Source: Erysipelothrix sp. HDW6C
Lineage (GTDB): Bacteria; Bacillota_I; Bacilli_A; Erysipelotrichales; Erysipelotrichaceae
Assembly (NCBI RefSeq): GCF_011299615.1
Contig: NZ_CP049861.1
Coordinates: 1,550,001-1,614,000 of the forward strand
Direction: 5' to 3'
DNA length: 64,000 nt
Shown here: in pieces, positions 32,471 to 40,906 of the stretch
Numbering within the stretch: the first letter of the stretch is position 1
Layout: the number at the start of each line of letters is the position of its first letter
Program-made: the position numbers and the translations under genes
Notes under the pieces: model-generated
What the model saw: the letters and a program-made list of their open reading frames with translations, nothing else
Databases searched by the model: none
Told to the model about the DNA's origin: nothing

Positions 32471-32741
32471 TTGATATTCCGATTGCAGTCCCATCACTAC
32501 ACTGCGTTTGACGTTCGGTGATTAATTGCTCAGACACAAGTTGTGATATGGAATTGGGTATTGCATCATTTTTTAGTTGCCATTGTAAAATCGCCGCATC
32601 GACAACCTTGAGTTGTGCATCACACCCCTTATCATTAACGACATTCAGTGTCTTTTGAATGTTTGGCATAGTTAGAAGAAACAAAACAACAATTACTGCC
32701 ATAACTAATATCATTTCCATAAGTGTAAACCCTTTTTTCAT
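32448..32741 (-). CDS. comGC: ComGC major competence pseudopilin
   Basis: A 97-residue major pseudopilin. MKKGFTLMEMILVMAVIVVL has the classic leader, G-F cleavage site and Glu+5, followed by the pilin helix and a small domain with two cysteines (KGCDAQLK and TQCSDG) like the disulfide pair of Bacillus ComGC. The ATG at 32741 is supported by GGAGG upstream and overlaps the comGB stop as ATGA. The open frame continues far upstream inside comGB but that is a shadow. Confidence 0.9.
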   Translation of the reverse strand: MKKGFTLMEMILVMAVIVVLFLLTMPNIQKTLNVVNDKGCDAQLKVVDAAILQWQLKNDAIPNSISQLVSEQLITERQTQCSDGTAIGISNGQAVKR

Positions 32742-33679
32742 AATACCTCCATTATTTTCATGGGAACCATTAATGCGCTGTAGAATGCAACAACCACAAC
32801 AATTACAAGAAGATAAATCACCAGTTTGACCTTGTCTGTTTGACGTTTTATCATGCGAGAACATAGTGCCCGACTCATCAAGCAATAGCGTTGTAACATC
32901 TCATCAATATTATCTAAGGAATCTGTATAGCGAATTTGTCTACTCAGTGTCATGTCAAAATATGCCGCATCAAAGGCAGTTTGAAATGATTCACCAGATT
33001 CTAAATGCGTCAAAACGGCATAGCTCTGCCACTTTTTAATAGAATTAATGTTTAGTTTATTTATCTGTTCTACGCTTTTTTGCCATGGAAGATTTTCATC
33101 ACGAAGTACCATTAAATCTTCCACAAATGAGAGTGTGCAGATTATCTTTATCAGTGATTGTTTTCGAAACATACCCACACGAATTAGTGGCCATAGTGAT
33201 TTTCTTAGACATAAAACGGTGCTAAGTATAACTATTAAAAGGAGTAAAGCTGTGATGATCAGTACGAAGATTCTTTGAAATATCCATATAGAGGATACAT
33301 CCACGCTATAGCCCACAACCATATCGGATATCATCGTACTCAATCCGAGCACATAGAAAATCATCATAGCTATACTTACCATTCCAAGAATCAGTGGATA
33401 GACCAATTGTGTTGTACATTCCTTAATGAATTGCTTTTTTACTTCGTTTTGTTTACTAAGCAGTTTTAAAATTATGAAAGGTTCAAGCTGCGTTTCGCAC
33501 TGCTTATTCAAGAGCAATTGTGTAAGATCTTCTAAACTTGTGAATGAGGTTTTATGGAGTGTGTTAAACTCTGTAATGTCTGCATTAATATTGAGATGAA
33601 TCACAATCATTTCTAGTTCACTGATAAGCCGCTGTCTTGTCCAATAGTCTTTTAATTGTTTCAATCCCTGCAATTTCAT
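32738..33679 (-). CDS. comGB: ComGB inner-membrane platform protein
   Basis: A GspF/PilC-family membrane protein for pseudopilus assembly. Three membrane segments are visible (LVYPLILGMVSIAMMIFYVL, IFVLIITALLLLIVILST and VKLVIYLLVIVVVVAFYSAL) with soluble domains between, as in other ComGB proteins. I chose ATG 33679, with GGGGAGG 12 bases upstream; a TTG a few codons earlier is possible. The frame overlaps the end of comGA by about 60 bases, more than the usual few bases. Confidence 0.85.
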   Translation of the reverse strand: MKLQGLKQLKDYWTRQRLISELEMIVIHLNINADITEFNTLHKTSFTSLEDLTQLLLNKQCETQLEPFIILKLLSKQNEVKKQFIKECTTQLVYPLILGMVSIAMMIFYVLGLSTMISDMVVGYSVDVSSIWIFQRIFVLIITALLLLIVILSTVLCLRKSLWPLIRVGMFRKQSLIKIICTLSFVEDLMVLRDENLPWQKSVEQINKLNINSIKKWQSYAVLTHLESGESFQTAFDAAYFDMTLSRQIRYTDSLDNIDEMLQRYCLMSRALCSRMIKRQTDKVKLVIYLLVIVVVVAFYSALMVPMKIMEVL

Positions 33680-34499
33680 ACTCAACAATTACCTCCCCAT
33701 CTTGATTACGTTTCATTTCTTGATACACAATACCTTTAAGGATTTCAACCATGTCATAAATACTTGCCCCCAAATCCATAAGTCGTCGCAGTGCTTGAAT
33801 AAGTGAACCAGCATGCATCGTTGCGACCACCAAATGACCACTTAACCCGGCACGAATCAACTCACCAACATCTTCTTCAGAGCGAATCTCACCAAGAATC
33901 ACTATGTCAGGGTCATGACGCAATAATTGTGTCAAAGGCTCTACGTATGATTTAACCTCTATTTGAATCCAATCACTGTTATAACGTTCCACTGGATTTT
34001 CTAACGAATATACTTGGCGCCCCTTCACGGATGACACACAATTAAACAATGTCGTTGACTTCCCACTACCAGTCCGACCCGTAAAAACAATAATACCACT
34101 CTCTTCACTCAATAAATGTGAAATTCTATTGCGATCGGACTCTCTGTACACAGACTGTTCAAATGAAGAAATAGCATTTAAGTTTAATATTCGAACAACG
34201 CCACTCCTTAAGTCAAAAGATTGAACCGCAGCAAAACGGATATAGTATTCCTTGAAATCGACTACAATCGTGAACACCCCTGTTTGTGCCACTGTCTGAC
34301 TTAAATCGAAACGAGCCAAATATTTAAGATGGTTGAATATATGAAGTGCATCGTCATCTATAATACGACGCACGGTTTTCTTGTGACTTCTAAATAGAAT
34401 TTCCTTACGGTCATCACGAATATTAAAATGAATATCACTGACATTCTGTTCGATACTCGCTTGAATCAATTGGTAAACTTTCATTTGTATTTTTTCCAT
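33618..34499 (-). CDS. comGA: ComGA secretion ATPase
   Basis: A GspE/PilB-type ATPase that drives pseudopilus assembly in DNA uptake. Walker A is FTGRTGSGKSTT, followed by the Asp box (SLENPVERYN), Walker B region PDIVILGEIRSEED, and the His box (GHLVVATMHAG). At about 293 residues it lacks the long N-terminal domain and the zinc motif, as do other ComGA. The start could be ATG 34499 or 34484; AGAGGT is near both but ideally placed for neither. No clear promoter is seen between the upstream terminator and the start. Confidence 0.9.
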   Translation of the reverse strand: MEKIQMKVYQLIQASIEQNVSDIHFNIRDDRKEILFRSHKKTVRRIIDDDALHIFNHLKYLARFDLSQTVAQTGVFTIVVDFKEYYIRFAAVQSFDLRSGVVRILNLNAISSFEQSVYRESDRNRISHLLSEESGIIVFTGRTGSGKSTTLFNCVSSVKGRQVYSLENPVERYNSDWIQIEVKSYVEPLTQLLRHDPDIVILGEIRSEEDVGELIRAGLSGHLVVATMHAGSLIQALRRLMDLGASIYDMVEILKGIVYQEMKRNQDGEVIVEYEIAGIETIKRLLDKTAAYQ

Positions 34500-34519
34500 A
34501 CCTCTAAATACCAATACAA

Positions 34520-34545
34520 TAAAAAAAACCTAACGGATTCGTTAG
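34520..34545 (-). terminator. terminator after the MBL hydrolase gene
   Basis: CTAACG pairs with CGTTAG across AATC and is followed by a long T run on the minus strand, overlapping the stop codon of the hydrolase gene. Confidence 0.9.
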
Positions 34546-35165
34546 ATTTTTAAGAAACTATTTGATTTGAGTTCTTGTTCTAAAGTGGTGATTTCACCAT
34601 GCCCAGGATACAACGTAATATCCATACCTGCAAACTCATCAACAAACATTTGTATGGAATCATTCATCACTGCCATGCTTCCCGTTGGTAGATCAGTTCG
34701 TCCTATTGTATCCGCAAAGATAAAGTCGCCATCAATGACATCGTCACCAAAAATGTACGAGATCGACCCGCTGGTATGACCAGGTGTCTTTATAATATCA
34801 AAGGCAAAGGGTCCAATTTCCATAGGTTCGCATTCAATCGGTGTCGCTTCTGCACGAATGACTACCGATTCCGGCATTTGATTCGATAAATTCGCATTGA
34901 TATTTTTGAGATAATGAAGTTCCTCGTGATAAATAAAAACAGGACAGTGGTAAATATCAACGATCGCATCTACTCCAGAAATATGATCGAAATGACCATG
35001 CGTAAGAATAATACCAACAACATCTTTATCTTCTAATGGTTTCAGTAAACGTTTCGCATCATTGTGAGGATCCAAACAAGGATCAACCACAAGAACTTTA
35101 TTATCAATTTCTAAATAATAGGTATTGGTTTGAACATACCCCATAACTTGTTTCTTAATTTTCAT
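34542..35165 (-). CDS. MBL-fold metallo-hydrolase (glyoxalase II-like)
   Basis: A 207-residue metallo-beta-lactamase fold hydrolase. The binuclear metal motif THGHFDH is near residue 55, followed by the further ligands in TPGHTSGS, the bridging aspartate region DFIFADTIGRTDLP and the final LYPGHGEIT. This pattern fits the YqgX/glyoxalase II-like group. The substrate is not readable. GGAGGATAAATC precedes the ATG. It is a single-gene unit lying between rpmG and comGA. Confidence 0.9.
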   Translation of the reverse strand: MKIKKQVMGYVQTNTYYLEIDNKVLVVDPCLDPHNDAKRLLKPLEDKDVVGIILTHGHFDHISGVDAIVDIYHCPVFIYHEELHYLKNINANLSNQMPESVVIRAEATPIECEPMEIGPFAFDIIKTPGHTSGSISYIFGDDVIDGDFIFADTIGRTDLPTGSMAVMNDSIQMFVDEFAGMDITLYPGHGEITTLEQELKSNSFLKI

Positions 35166-35184
35166 GATTTATCCTCCAAGGTAG

Positions 35185-35206
35185 AAAAAAAAGTCGATAG
35201 CGACTT
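35185..35206 (-). terminator. terminator after rpmG
   Basis: AAGTCG pairs with CGACTT across CTAT and is followed by eight Ts on the minus strand. Confidence 0.88.
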
Positions 35207-35354
35207 ATTTTTTTTCTTTATGTAAAGTGTGTTTGCGGTCACGTGGGCAATATTTTTTGATTTCCATACGTTCTAATTGAACTTTTTTGTTACGTGATCC
35301 ATAGTAATTTTCTTCGCCACATTCTGTACATTTTAAAATAGCTTGAGTTCTCAT
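35205..35354 (-). CDS. rpmG: 50S ribosomal protein L33, three-cysteine variant
   Basis: A 49-residue L33 (bL33). MRTQAILKCTECGEENYYGS and KKYCPRDRKHTLHKE are diagnostic. Zinc-binding forms have four cysteines in two CxxC pairs; here the first pair (C9, C12) is intact but the second reads CPRD, so the fourth cysteine is Asp39. GGAGG precedes the ATG. The gene is monocistronic with its own promoter and terminator. Confidence 0.95.
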   Translation of the reverse strand: MRTQAILKCTECGEENYYGSRNKKVQLERMEIKKYCPRDRKHTLHKEKK

Positions 35355-35383
35355 AATTACCTCCATTTACTAATAGCCTAGAC

Positions 35384-35392
35384 ATTATATCA
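35384..35392 (-). promoter_or_regulatory. extended -10 promoter of rpmG
   Basis: TGATATAAT on the minus strand lies 30 bases before the start; the -35 region (ATGAAT) is weak. Confidence 0.6.
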
Positions 35393-35484
35393 TAGTTCTT
35401 TTTTAATTCATATACCATTTGTATAGATTTCTATATCATATTTGTGTGATTTCAGTCCCTTTAGAGTACGTATGAGTACTAAAT

Positions 35485-37524
35485 CTAGCGTCCCATATAG
35501 TAATCAAGAACCTGTGTACTGACTTCACCACACGAGTTTGTGACTCCTGAATTTCTCTCAGTCGCATGTGAATCTGTTACATTTGTCGGCGCAATACATG
35601 CAACGGTAACTCTTGGTTTCTCGTACGGTGCATAGACAATGTACGAATAATTACGAACCATAACGCCATCCAAGTAATCTTGAGCAGTTCCAGACTTCCC
35701 AGCTGAAGTGAATTTTTCTGGCATTGTTGCATACCCTTCATCTGATGATATATACAATCGCATTCCTTCTTGAGCAACACGCAAAGATTCAATATCTTCG
35801 AGCGTATTCAAGAGTTTGACGGGATTCTCATAAACGGTCTTCTTCGTATTTTGATCCAGTCCCTCAATCACAAATCGCGGTGCAACGCGTTTACCATCGT
35901 TGGCAATCGTATTAATGTACTGACTCATTTGTAATGTTGTATAATTATCAAATTGTCCAATCGCAAACTCTAGAAGCGAACCTGGATTGTCTTTATTCCC
36001 TTTGAATCCCGTTTCTTCACGGGGATAATCAACTTGTGTAGGAACCCCAAGACCAAACTGGCTGTAATAGTTACGCATCAAATCATACGTTGCAACTGGA
36101 TCTGGAAATACTAATGGACCATTCTGTATATACTCTGTGTGACCCAATCGAATCGCAACATGGAACATGAAGATATTACTTGATTGCTGCAAAGCAGTCA
36201 CAGCATTAACATTTCCAATACCTTCTTTCCAAGATTCACGCGGTGGCGTTCCTGAGATGAGCATGGGTGTATCGTAGAAATAGTCGTTTTTTGTGATGGC
36301 ACCTTCTGTTAAACCTGCATATACTGTAGCAGGTTTAACTGTTGAACCAACTGGGAATGCAGAAATCATTGGACTTTGAATATCATTGTAATAGGTGCCT
36401 TTTTCTTTATTGTATTTAATGGCAGCAATTGCAAGGACATCCCCTGTATTGGGATCAGAAACAACCATGTGCATCTGTTCCGCCATTTGACGTCGCGGAT
36501 CACGACGCACTTCTTCCAATTTGGCTTGAAGGGCTTCTTCCACATATTTTTGAAGGTCGGTATCAATAGAAATTCTTAGATCAACGCCCTTACGCCCTTC
36601 TTGGCTTAATTCCATATGGCCACTTGTGCGCTCATATTGTGAATCAACACCTGATAGAAGGCGTTCATATTGCGATTCAAGACCGTAAGTTCCAACTTTA
36701 TCGTTATTTTGATAACCGATTGCTGTGTAGTATGCTAGCTTTTCAGCAGGAATATCACCCACACTTCCGATTAAATCGGCAATACGAATATCTTTACTGT
36801 ACTCGCGATCCCATGTCGTTGTATACGAGAAGCCTGGATAGTCCGCAGCATGTTCAGAAATGTAGGCAATTTGTTCATTGGTTGCATCTTCAAGTACCGT
36901 TGCGGACTGACCCATTTGGATATTTTGCATTTTAATGAGCATGTTGAAGGTGTCTTTGGATTCTTCTGTTAATGTTGCAAGTTCAGCATCGGTAATCCGT
37001 GATTTCTTCAAGTTCTCATATGCTGCTTGTGTAATCTCACCTTTTTCAAGTTGTTTAAATTCCTCATCAGTCACCTTGTCAGGACCATAGTCATTTAAAC
37101 GCAACCATAAGACCCGTAAGTCATCATCATTTAAGTTATGCTTGACATTAAATTGCTTGGCAAACCGCCCTGCATTCTCCCATTCATCGGAATCGGATAT
37201 ATTACGGGGACGATAATACACAATAACCTTACTGGCTTTATTCGTTACCAAACTTTTCATATTGCGATCGTAAAACTCCCCACGCATTGTAGGAGCATAG
37301 ATAGGCGGCGTTTGATATTTATCATAAAGCGTCTCGAAATGCTCTGCCTGAAGAATTTGCACGTCGTAAAGACGGTAAATTAATCCCGCCATTATCACAA
37401 GGAGCAAACCGATGAATAGTTTGAGGCGGACATTAATTGTTTTATTGATATTCATGTCTTTTTTAAGATGTTCACTGCTACCACTGTAGTCTTTGACTTT
37501 ATCTTTTCCTTTAGAACTATTCAT
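35485..37524 (-). CDS. class B penicillin-binding protein (PBP2-like transpeptidase)
   Basis: A 679-residue monofunctional transpeptidase that cross-links peptidoglycan. A cytoplasmic N-terminus is followed by one membrane anchor (KLFIGLLLVIMAGLIYRL, about residues 36-53), the dimerisation domain and the catalytic domain with S-T-V-K near residue 394, S-S-N near 448 and K-S-G near 610. An acidic insert lies in the dimerisation part (about residues 145-205). Whether it serves division (PbpB/FtsI) or elongation (PBP2/PbpA) cannot be decided. It is the last gene of the long sigA operon; I chose ATG 37524 after GGAGG. Confidence 0.9.
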   Translation of the reverse strand: MNSSKGKDKVKDYSGSSEHLKKDMNINKTINVRLKLFIGLLLVIMAGLIYRLYDVQILQAEHFETLYDKYQTPPIYAPTMRGEFYDRNMKSLVTNKASKVIVYYRPRNISDSDEWENAGRFAKQFNVKHNLNDDDLRVLWLRLNDYGPDKVTDEEFKQLEKGEITQAAYENLKKSRITDAELATLTEESKDTFNMLIKMQNIQMGQSATVLEDATNEQIAYISEHAADYPGFSYTTTWDREYSKDIRIADLIGSVGDIPAEKLAYYTAIGYQNNDKVGTYGLESQYERLLSGVDSQYERTSGHMELSQEGRKGVDLRISIDTDLQKYVEEALQAKLEEVRRDPRRQMAEQMHMVVSDPNTGDVLAIAAIKYNKEKGTYYNDIQSPMISAFPVGSTVKPATVYAGLTEGAITKNDYFYDTPMLISGTPPRESWKEGIGNVNAVTALQQSSNIFMFHVAIRLGHTEYIQNGPLVFPDPVATYDLMRNYYSQFGLGVPTQVDYPREETGFKGNKDNPGSLLEFAIGQFDNYTTLQMSQYINTIANDGKRVAPRFVIEGLDQNTKKTVYENPVKLLNTLEDIESLRVAQEGMRLYISSDEGYATMPEKFTSAGKSGTAQDYLDGVMVRNYSYIVYAPYEKPRVTVACIAPTNVTDSHATERNSGVTNSCGEVSTQVLDYYMGR

Positions 37525-37536
37525 CAATCAACCTCC

Positions 37537-38865
37537 TTAAATCGACTCTTTTTCCTTTTGGCGTGCACGGGCACGCTCTTTCTTTTGCTCACGTATTTCG
37601 TTGCGAATCATATCGCGACGTTTCTTTTGCATGAGGCTTTCAATTTCCATTTTACGTTTGCGTCGGTATCCAGGTTTTACGGTAACATTCTTACGATGCA
37701 AAATCTGTACAACTTCTGGATCTAGTTGTTTGGTACGTTTTTGAATATTGTAGAATGGTCGCACTTCTTCTAATGTACCATCTTTAATACGTTTGTATTC
37801 AAAGCTAAATCCTTGTTTCATTAACTTCGCAACAGCACTTTGATCCTTTGGACCTACAATACTAATCGCAAACCCTTCACGACCACTTCGCCCTGTACGC
37901 CCTGTACGGTGGGTATAGAAATCAAGATCATGATTTGGCAATCCAGCATTAATAACATGGCTAATTTCAGGAAGGTCAATACCACGCGCAGCCAAATCGG
38001 TTGCAACAATGTATTGAACTTTTTTGCTATTAATTCGACTGATAACTTGTTTACGACCACGGTCACTCACATCACCATGAATTTCAACACAATCAATGCC
38101 ATAGTCACGTAAGTAATTTGCTACTTCAACAGCTTGTACTTTCGTATTTGTAAATACAATCGCAAGGAGTGGATTGATGACACTGAGGACATCCAATACT
38201 GCTTCTGGCATGTTACGATGGCGTTGGTTAACCAAGATGTGTTCGATACGTGGTTTTAAGACTTCTTCTTCTGAGACAATCTCGATTGGATTGTTAAGAT
38301 ATTTCTTTACAAATGCGCGCAACCCCTTAGGGATCGTTGCACTATAAAGCATGAAGAGGGCATTGTTTTGAAGTTTTGAGGCAATTCCATCAACTTCTTC
38401 TAAGAAGCCATAGTCAAGCATCATGTCAGTCTCATCAACAATTAATGTTTTTACATAGTCCAATCGAAGCACGTTCCATGATAAAATATCGACCAGTTTA
38501 CCTGGTGTAGAGATTAAAATATGGGGTTGCTTTGAGACTTTCCCATTAAGGCGGGTGTTGTCCATACCTCCGATTGCAAGGTCAATACTAATAAGTGGTT
38601 CTATCTCCATAATATCCTTGGAGAATTCAAAGATTTGCATTGCCAACTCACGGGTTGGCGCTAAAATTATTGCTTGTGTTTGCACTAAATTGGGATCAAT
38701 AAGTTCTAAAATCGCAAAAAGGAAGGCATGGGTTTTACCAGTACCTGTATCAGATTTAACAATTAAATCACGTTTCTTTGAGATTTCTTTGAGGACTTTG
38801 CTTTGAACTGATGTCAATTCCTTAAAGTTATTTTTCTCAAAAAGTTTTTTATTGAGTAGATTCAT
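37537..38865 (-). CDS. DEAD-box RNA helicase (DETD variant)
   Basis: A 442-residue RNA helicase. It has a Q motif (FKELTSVQSKVL), motif I SDTGTGKT, Ia PTRELA, motif II VDETD, motif III SAT, and motif VI HRTGRTGRSG; the C-terminal tail is strongly basic (RRKRKMEIESLMQKKRRDM), suited to RNA binding. The third position of motif II is threonine, where DEAD is usual. Similar to the CshB/YqfR helicase found near this gene cluster in Bacillus. AAGGAG precedes the ATG, which lies directly after the trmK stop. Confidence 0.93.
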   Translation of the reverse strand: MNLLNKKLFEKNNFKELTSVQSKVLKEISKKRDLIVKSDTGTGKTHAFLFAILELIDPNLVQTQAIILAPTRELAMQIFEFSKDIMEIEPLISIDLAIGGMDNTRLNGKVSKQPHILISTPGKLVDILSWNVLRLDYVKTLIVDETDMMLDYGFLEEVDGIASKLQNNALFMLYSATIPKGLRAFVKKYLNNPIEIVSEEEVLKPRIEHILVNQRHRNMPEAVLDVLSVINPLLAIVFTNTKVQAVEVANYLRDYGIDCVEIHGDVSDRGRKQVISRINSKKVQYIVATDLAARGIDLPEISHVINAGLPNHDLDFYTHRTGRTGRSGREGFAISIVGPKDQSAVAKLMKQGFSFEYKRIKDGTLEEVRPFYNIQKRTKQLDPEVVQILHRKNVTVKPGYRRKRKMEIESLMQKKRRDMIRNEIREQKKERARARQKEKESI

Positions 38866-38866
38866 A

Positions 38867-39517
38867 CTAACACTCCTTTCTTACAATTTCAGAAATTATG
38901 TCAAATTCTTGGCGTAATGACACATCATGATGATGGATTGTTGCCAAATGTTGCATACGTTCTGTTAAATAATTTCGATAGTCATCATTGATGTTTTTTA
39001 TCAATACAGGACCTATCACTGCTTCTGTTTCTGTTAAATCGTGTGAATTCCCGTTTTTTTGAATTACAAGTATAGTGACGGGCATTCCTTTATCAATCAA
39101 AAAGCGTTCATCAATAATGTTGAAGCCATGGTGTGTTACTTGTTTTCGCAACCATGGGTTTTTAGTATTCGATTGAAGAATGATTGTATCCGTTTCTTTA
39201 AACGGATACAATGCAATAATTCCCCAAATGGTTTCCGCGCCCATACCAGCGGCTACGAAGCAATTTGCCTCGCCTTTAAATGGTTCAAGACCATTACCCA
39301 GTACAAGCTCACAACGCTCCTCAAAGCCGAATCGTACAAGATTTGCGCGTGCAGCGTCAAGGGGTTGCTTTGCGATATCCAACCCATAGGCAAATGTACA
39401 GACATTCTCTTCCAAGCACTTTATGATCAGCAAACCATGATCTGTTCCGATATCCGCAAGACGCGAACCAGTCGGTACAAGTTCATAAATTTGGTGAAGT
39501 CGTTTGGATAAGTTCAT
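38867..39517 (-). CDS. trmK: tRNA (adenine-22-N1)-methyltransferase TrmK
   Basis: TrmK methylates A22 of bacterial tRNAs. The 216-residue protein has the family opening LSKRLHQIYELVPTGSRLAD with SAM motif I ADIGTDHGLL, then GLDIAKQPLDAARANL and the conserved VAAGMGAETIWGI and QSNTKNPWLRK. It follows sigA directly (3 bases), as in Bacillus (yqfN next to sigA). Confidence 0.94.
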   Translation of the reverse strand: MNLSKRLHQIYELVPTGSRLADIGTDHGLLIIKCLEENVCTFAYGLDIAKQPLDAARANLVRFGFEERCELVLGNGLEPFKGEANCFVAAGMGAETIWGIIALYPFKETDTIILQSNTKNPWLRKQVTHHGFNIIDERFLIDKGMPVTILVIQKNGNSHDLTETEAVIGPVLIKNINDDYRNYLTERMQHLATIHHHDVSLRQEFDIISEIVRKEC

Positions 39518-39520
39518 AAT

Positions 39521-40906
39521 CTATCGTTTATCGACAAAATCACGCAAGCGTTTTGAACGCGTTGGATGTTTTAATTTGCGCAATGCCTTTGCTTCGATTT
39601 GACGGATACGCTCACGCGTAACGTTAAACTCTTTACCAACTTCTTCAAGTGTTCGTGTACGGCCATCTTCAAGTCCAAAACGCAAACGAAGTACTTTTTC
39701 TTCACGTTCTGTTAAACCTTCAAGGACCATATTGATTTCTTCTTTAAGAAGTTGATTATTTGCATAGTCATCCGGTGATAATGCATCTTTATCTTCAATA
39801 AAGTCACCAAGATGTGAGTCATCTTCTTCACCAATCGGTGTTTCCAATGACACAGGATCCAAGGCAATTTTTTGGATTTCTCGTACTTTTTCAGGGGTCA
39901 TGTTTTCCATTTCCGCAGCAATTTCTTCCGCTGTCGGTTCACGACCTAATGTCTGAACAAGTGATCGTTGAATACGTGTTAACTTATTAATGGTTTCAAC
40001 CATGTGAACAGGAATACGAATTGTGCGCGCTTGGTCAGCAATGGCACGGGTGATTGCTTGACGAATCCACCATGTTGCATATGTTGAGAATTTAAACCCT
40101 TTGGTGTAGTCAAATTTCTCAACAGCTTTAACAAGTCCCATATTTCCTTCTTGGATAAGATCCAAGAACAGCATGCCGCGTCCAACATATTTCTTTGCAA
40201 TCGAAACAACAAGTCTCAAGTTAGCAGAAATCAGAATACGACGCGCTTCAAGACCGTCATAGTATGTTTGTTCACAGTTATCAATGTAGGCTAGATTTGC
40301 TTCATCATCTACGAAGTGGTCTTTCAAGATTTCAAAGATTTCCTCGATTTTGATTGTTTCAAGCAATTCTTCAAACTCTTCATCCGTTGCCTCTTCTGCA
40401 TAACGTTCGCGGTAGATGTTTATAATAAGTTGACGCGCTTCTTCACCTTCTTGCAATCGACGGGCAATTTCTGGCTCATCTTTGGCATCTAAGAGGTTAA
40501 CACGACCGATTTCTTTCAAATACATTTTTACAGGATCGTTAATTCGAACAAGGTTTGCACTTGTCAGCTCATTTTCATACGAACTCAGGTCAACTTTATT
40601 TAGAGAATCATCAAAAGGTCCTTCACCTTCATCATCTCCCTCGCCGAGGTACTCTTCGGCGACATCATCGGCTTCTTCGTCAATGAGATCTTCTTCAAGA
40701 ATCTCAGGAACATCGTCTTCACCATCTGATAGAACAATGCTGTTGTCAGCGAACCATTGAAACAGTTCTTCTGTGTCCTCATCACCCAAACTCAAGTGAG
40801 CAATTGACTTCTCAACATTTTCATTCAACAACACTTGTTTCTTTTCGAACTCTTTTAAGAAACTCTCTTTTACTTCATCCAGAGTTTTTAACTTTTTACG
40901 TGTCAT
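39521..40906 (-). CDS. sigA: RNA polymerase primary sigma factor SigA (RpoD)
   Basis: The housekeeping sigma factor. Region 1.2 ([20 protein letters not shown]), region 2 ([16 protein letters not shown], then [20 protein letters not shown]), region 3 and region 4 with the helix-turn-helix [20 protein letters not shown] are all present. At 461 residues it is longer than Bacillus SigA because of a very acidic linker before region 1.2 (about residues 60-100) and another acidic insert between 1.2 and 2. Its ATG overlaps the dnaG stop (TAATG). Confidence 0.97.
   Translation of the reverse strand: MTRKKLKTLDEVKESFLKEFEKKQVLLNENVEKSIAHLSLGDEDTEELFQWFADNSIVLSDGEDDVPEILEEDLIDEEADDVAEEYLGEGDDEGEGPFDDSLNKVDLSSYENELTSANLVRINDPVKMYLKEIGRVNLLDAKDEPEIARRLQEGEEARQLIINIYRERYAEEATDEEFEELLETIKIEEIFEILKDHFVDDEANLAYIDNCEQTYYDGLEARRILISANLRLVVSIAKKYVGRGMLFLDLIQEGNMGLVKAVEKFDYTKGFKFSTYATWWIRQAITRAIADQARTIRIPVHMVETINKLTRIQRSLVQTLGREPTAEEIAAEMENMTPEKVREIQKIALDPVSLETPIGEEDDSHLGDFIEDKDALSPDDYANNQLLKEEINMVLEGLTEREEKVLRLRFGLEDGRTRTLEEVGKEFNVTRERIRQIEAKALRKLKHPTRSKRLRDFVDKR

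Noticed and set aside
32448-32885. Longer ComGC frame starting within comGB
   Set aside because: The pilin leader, GGAGG site and ATGA overlap all place the start at 32741; the upstream part is comGB read in another frame.
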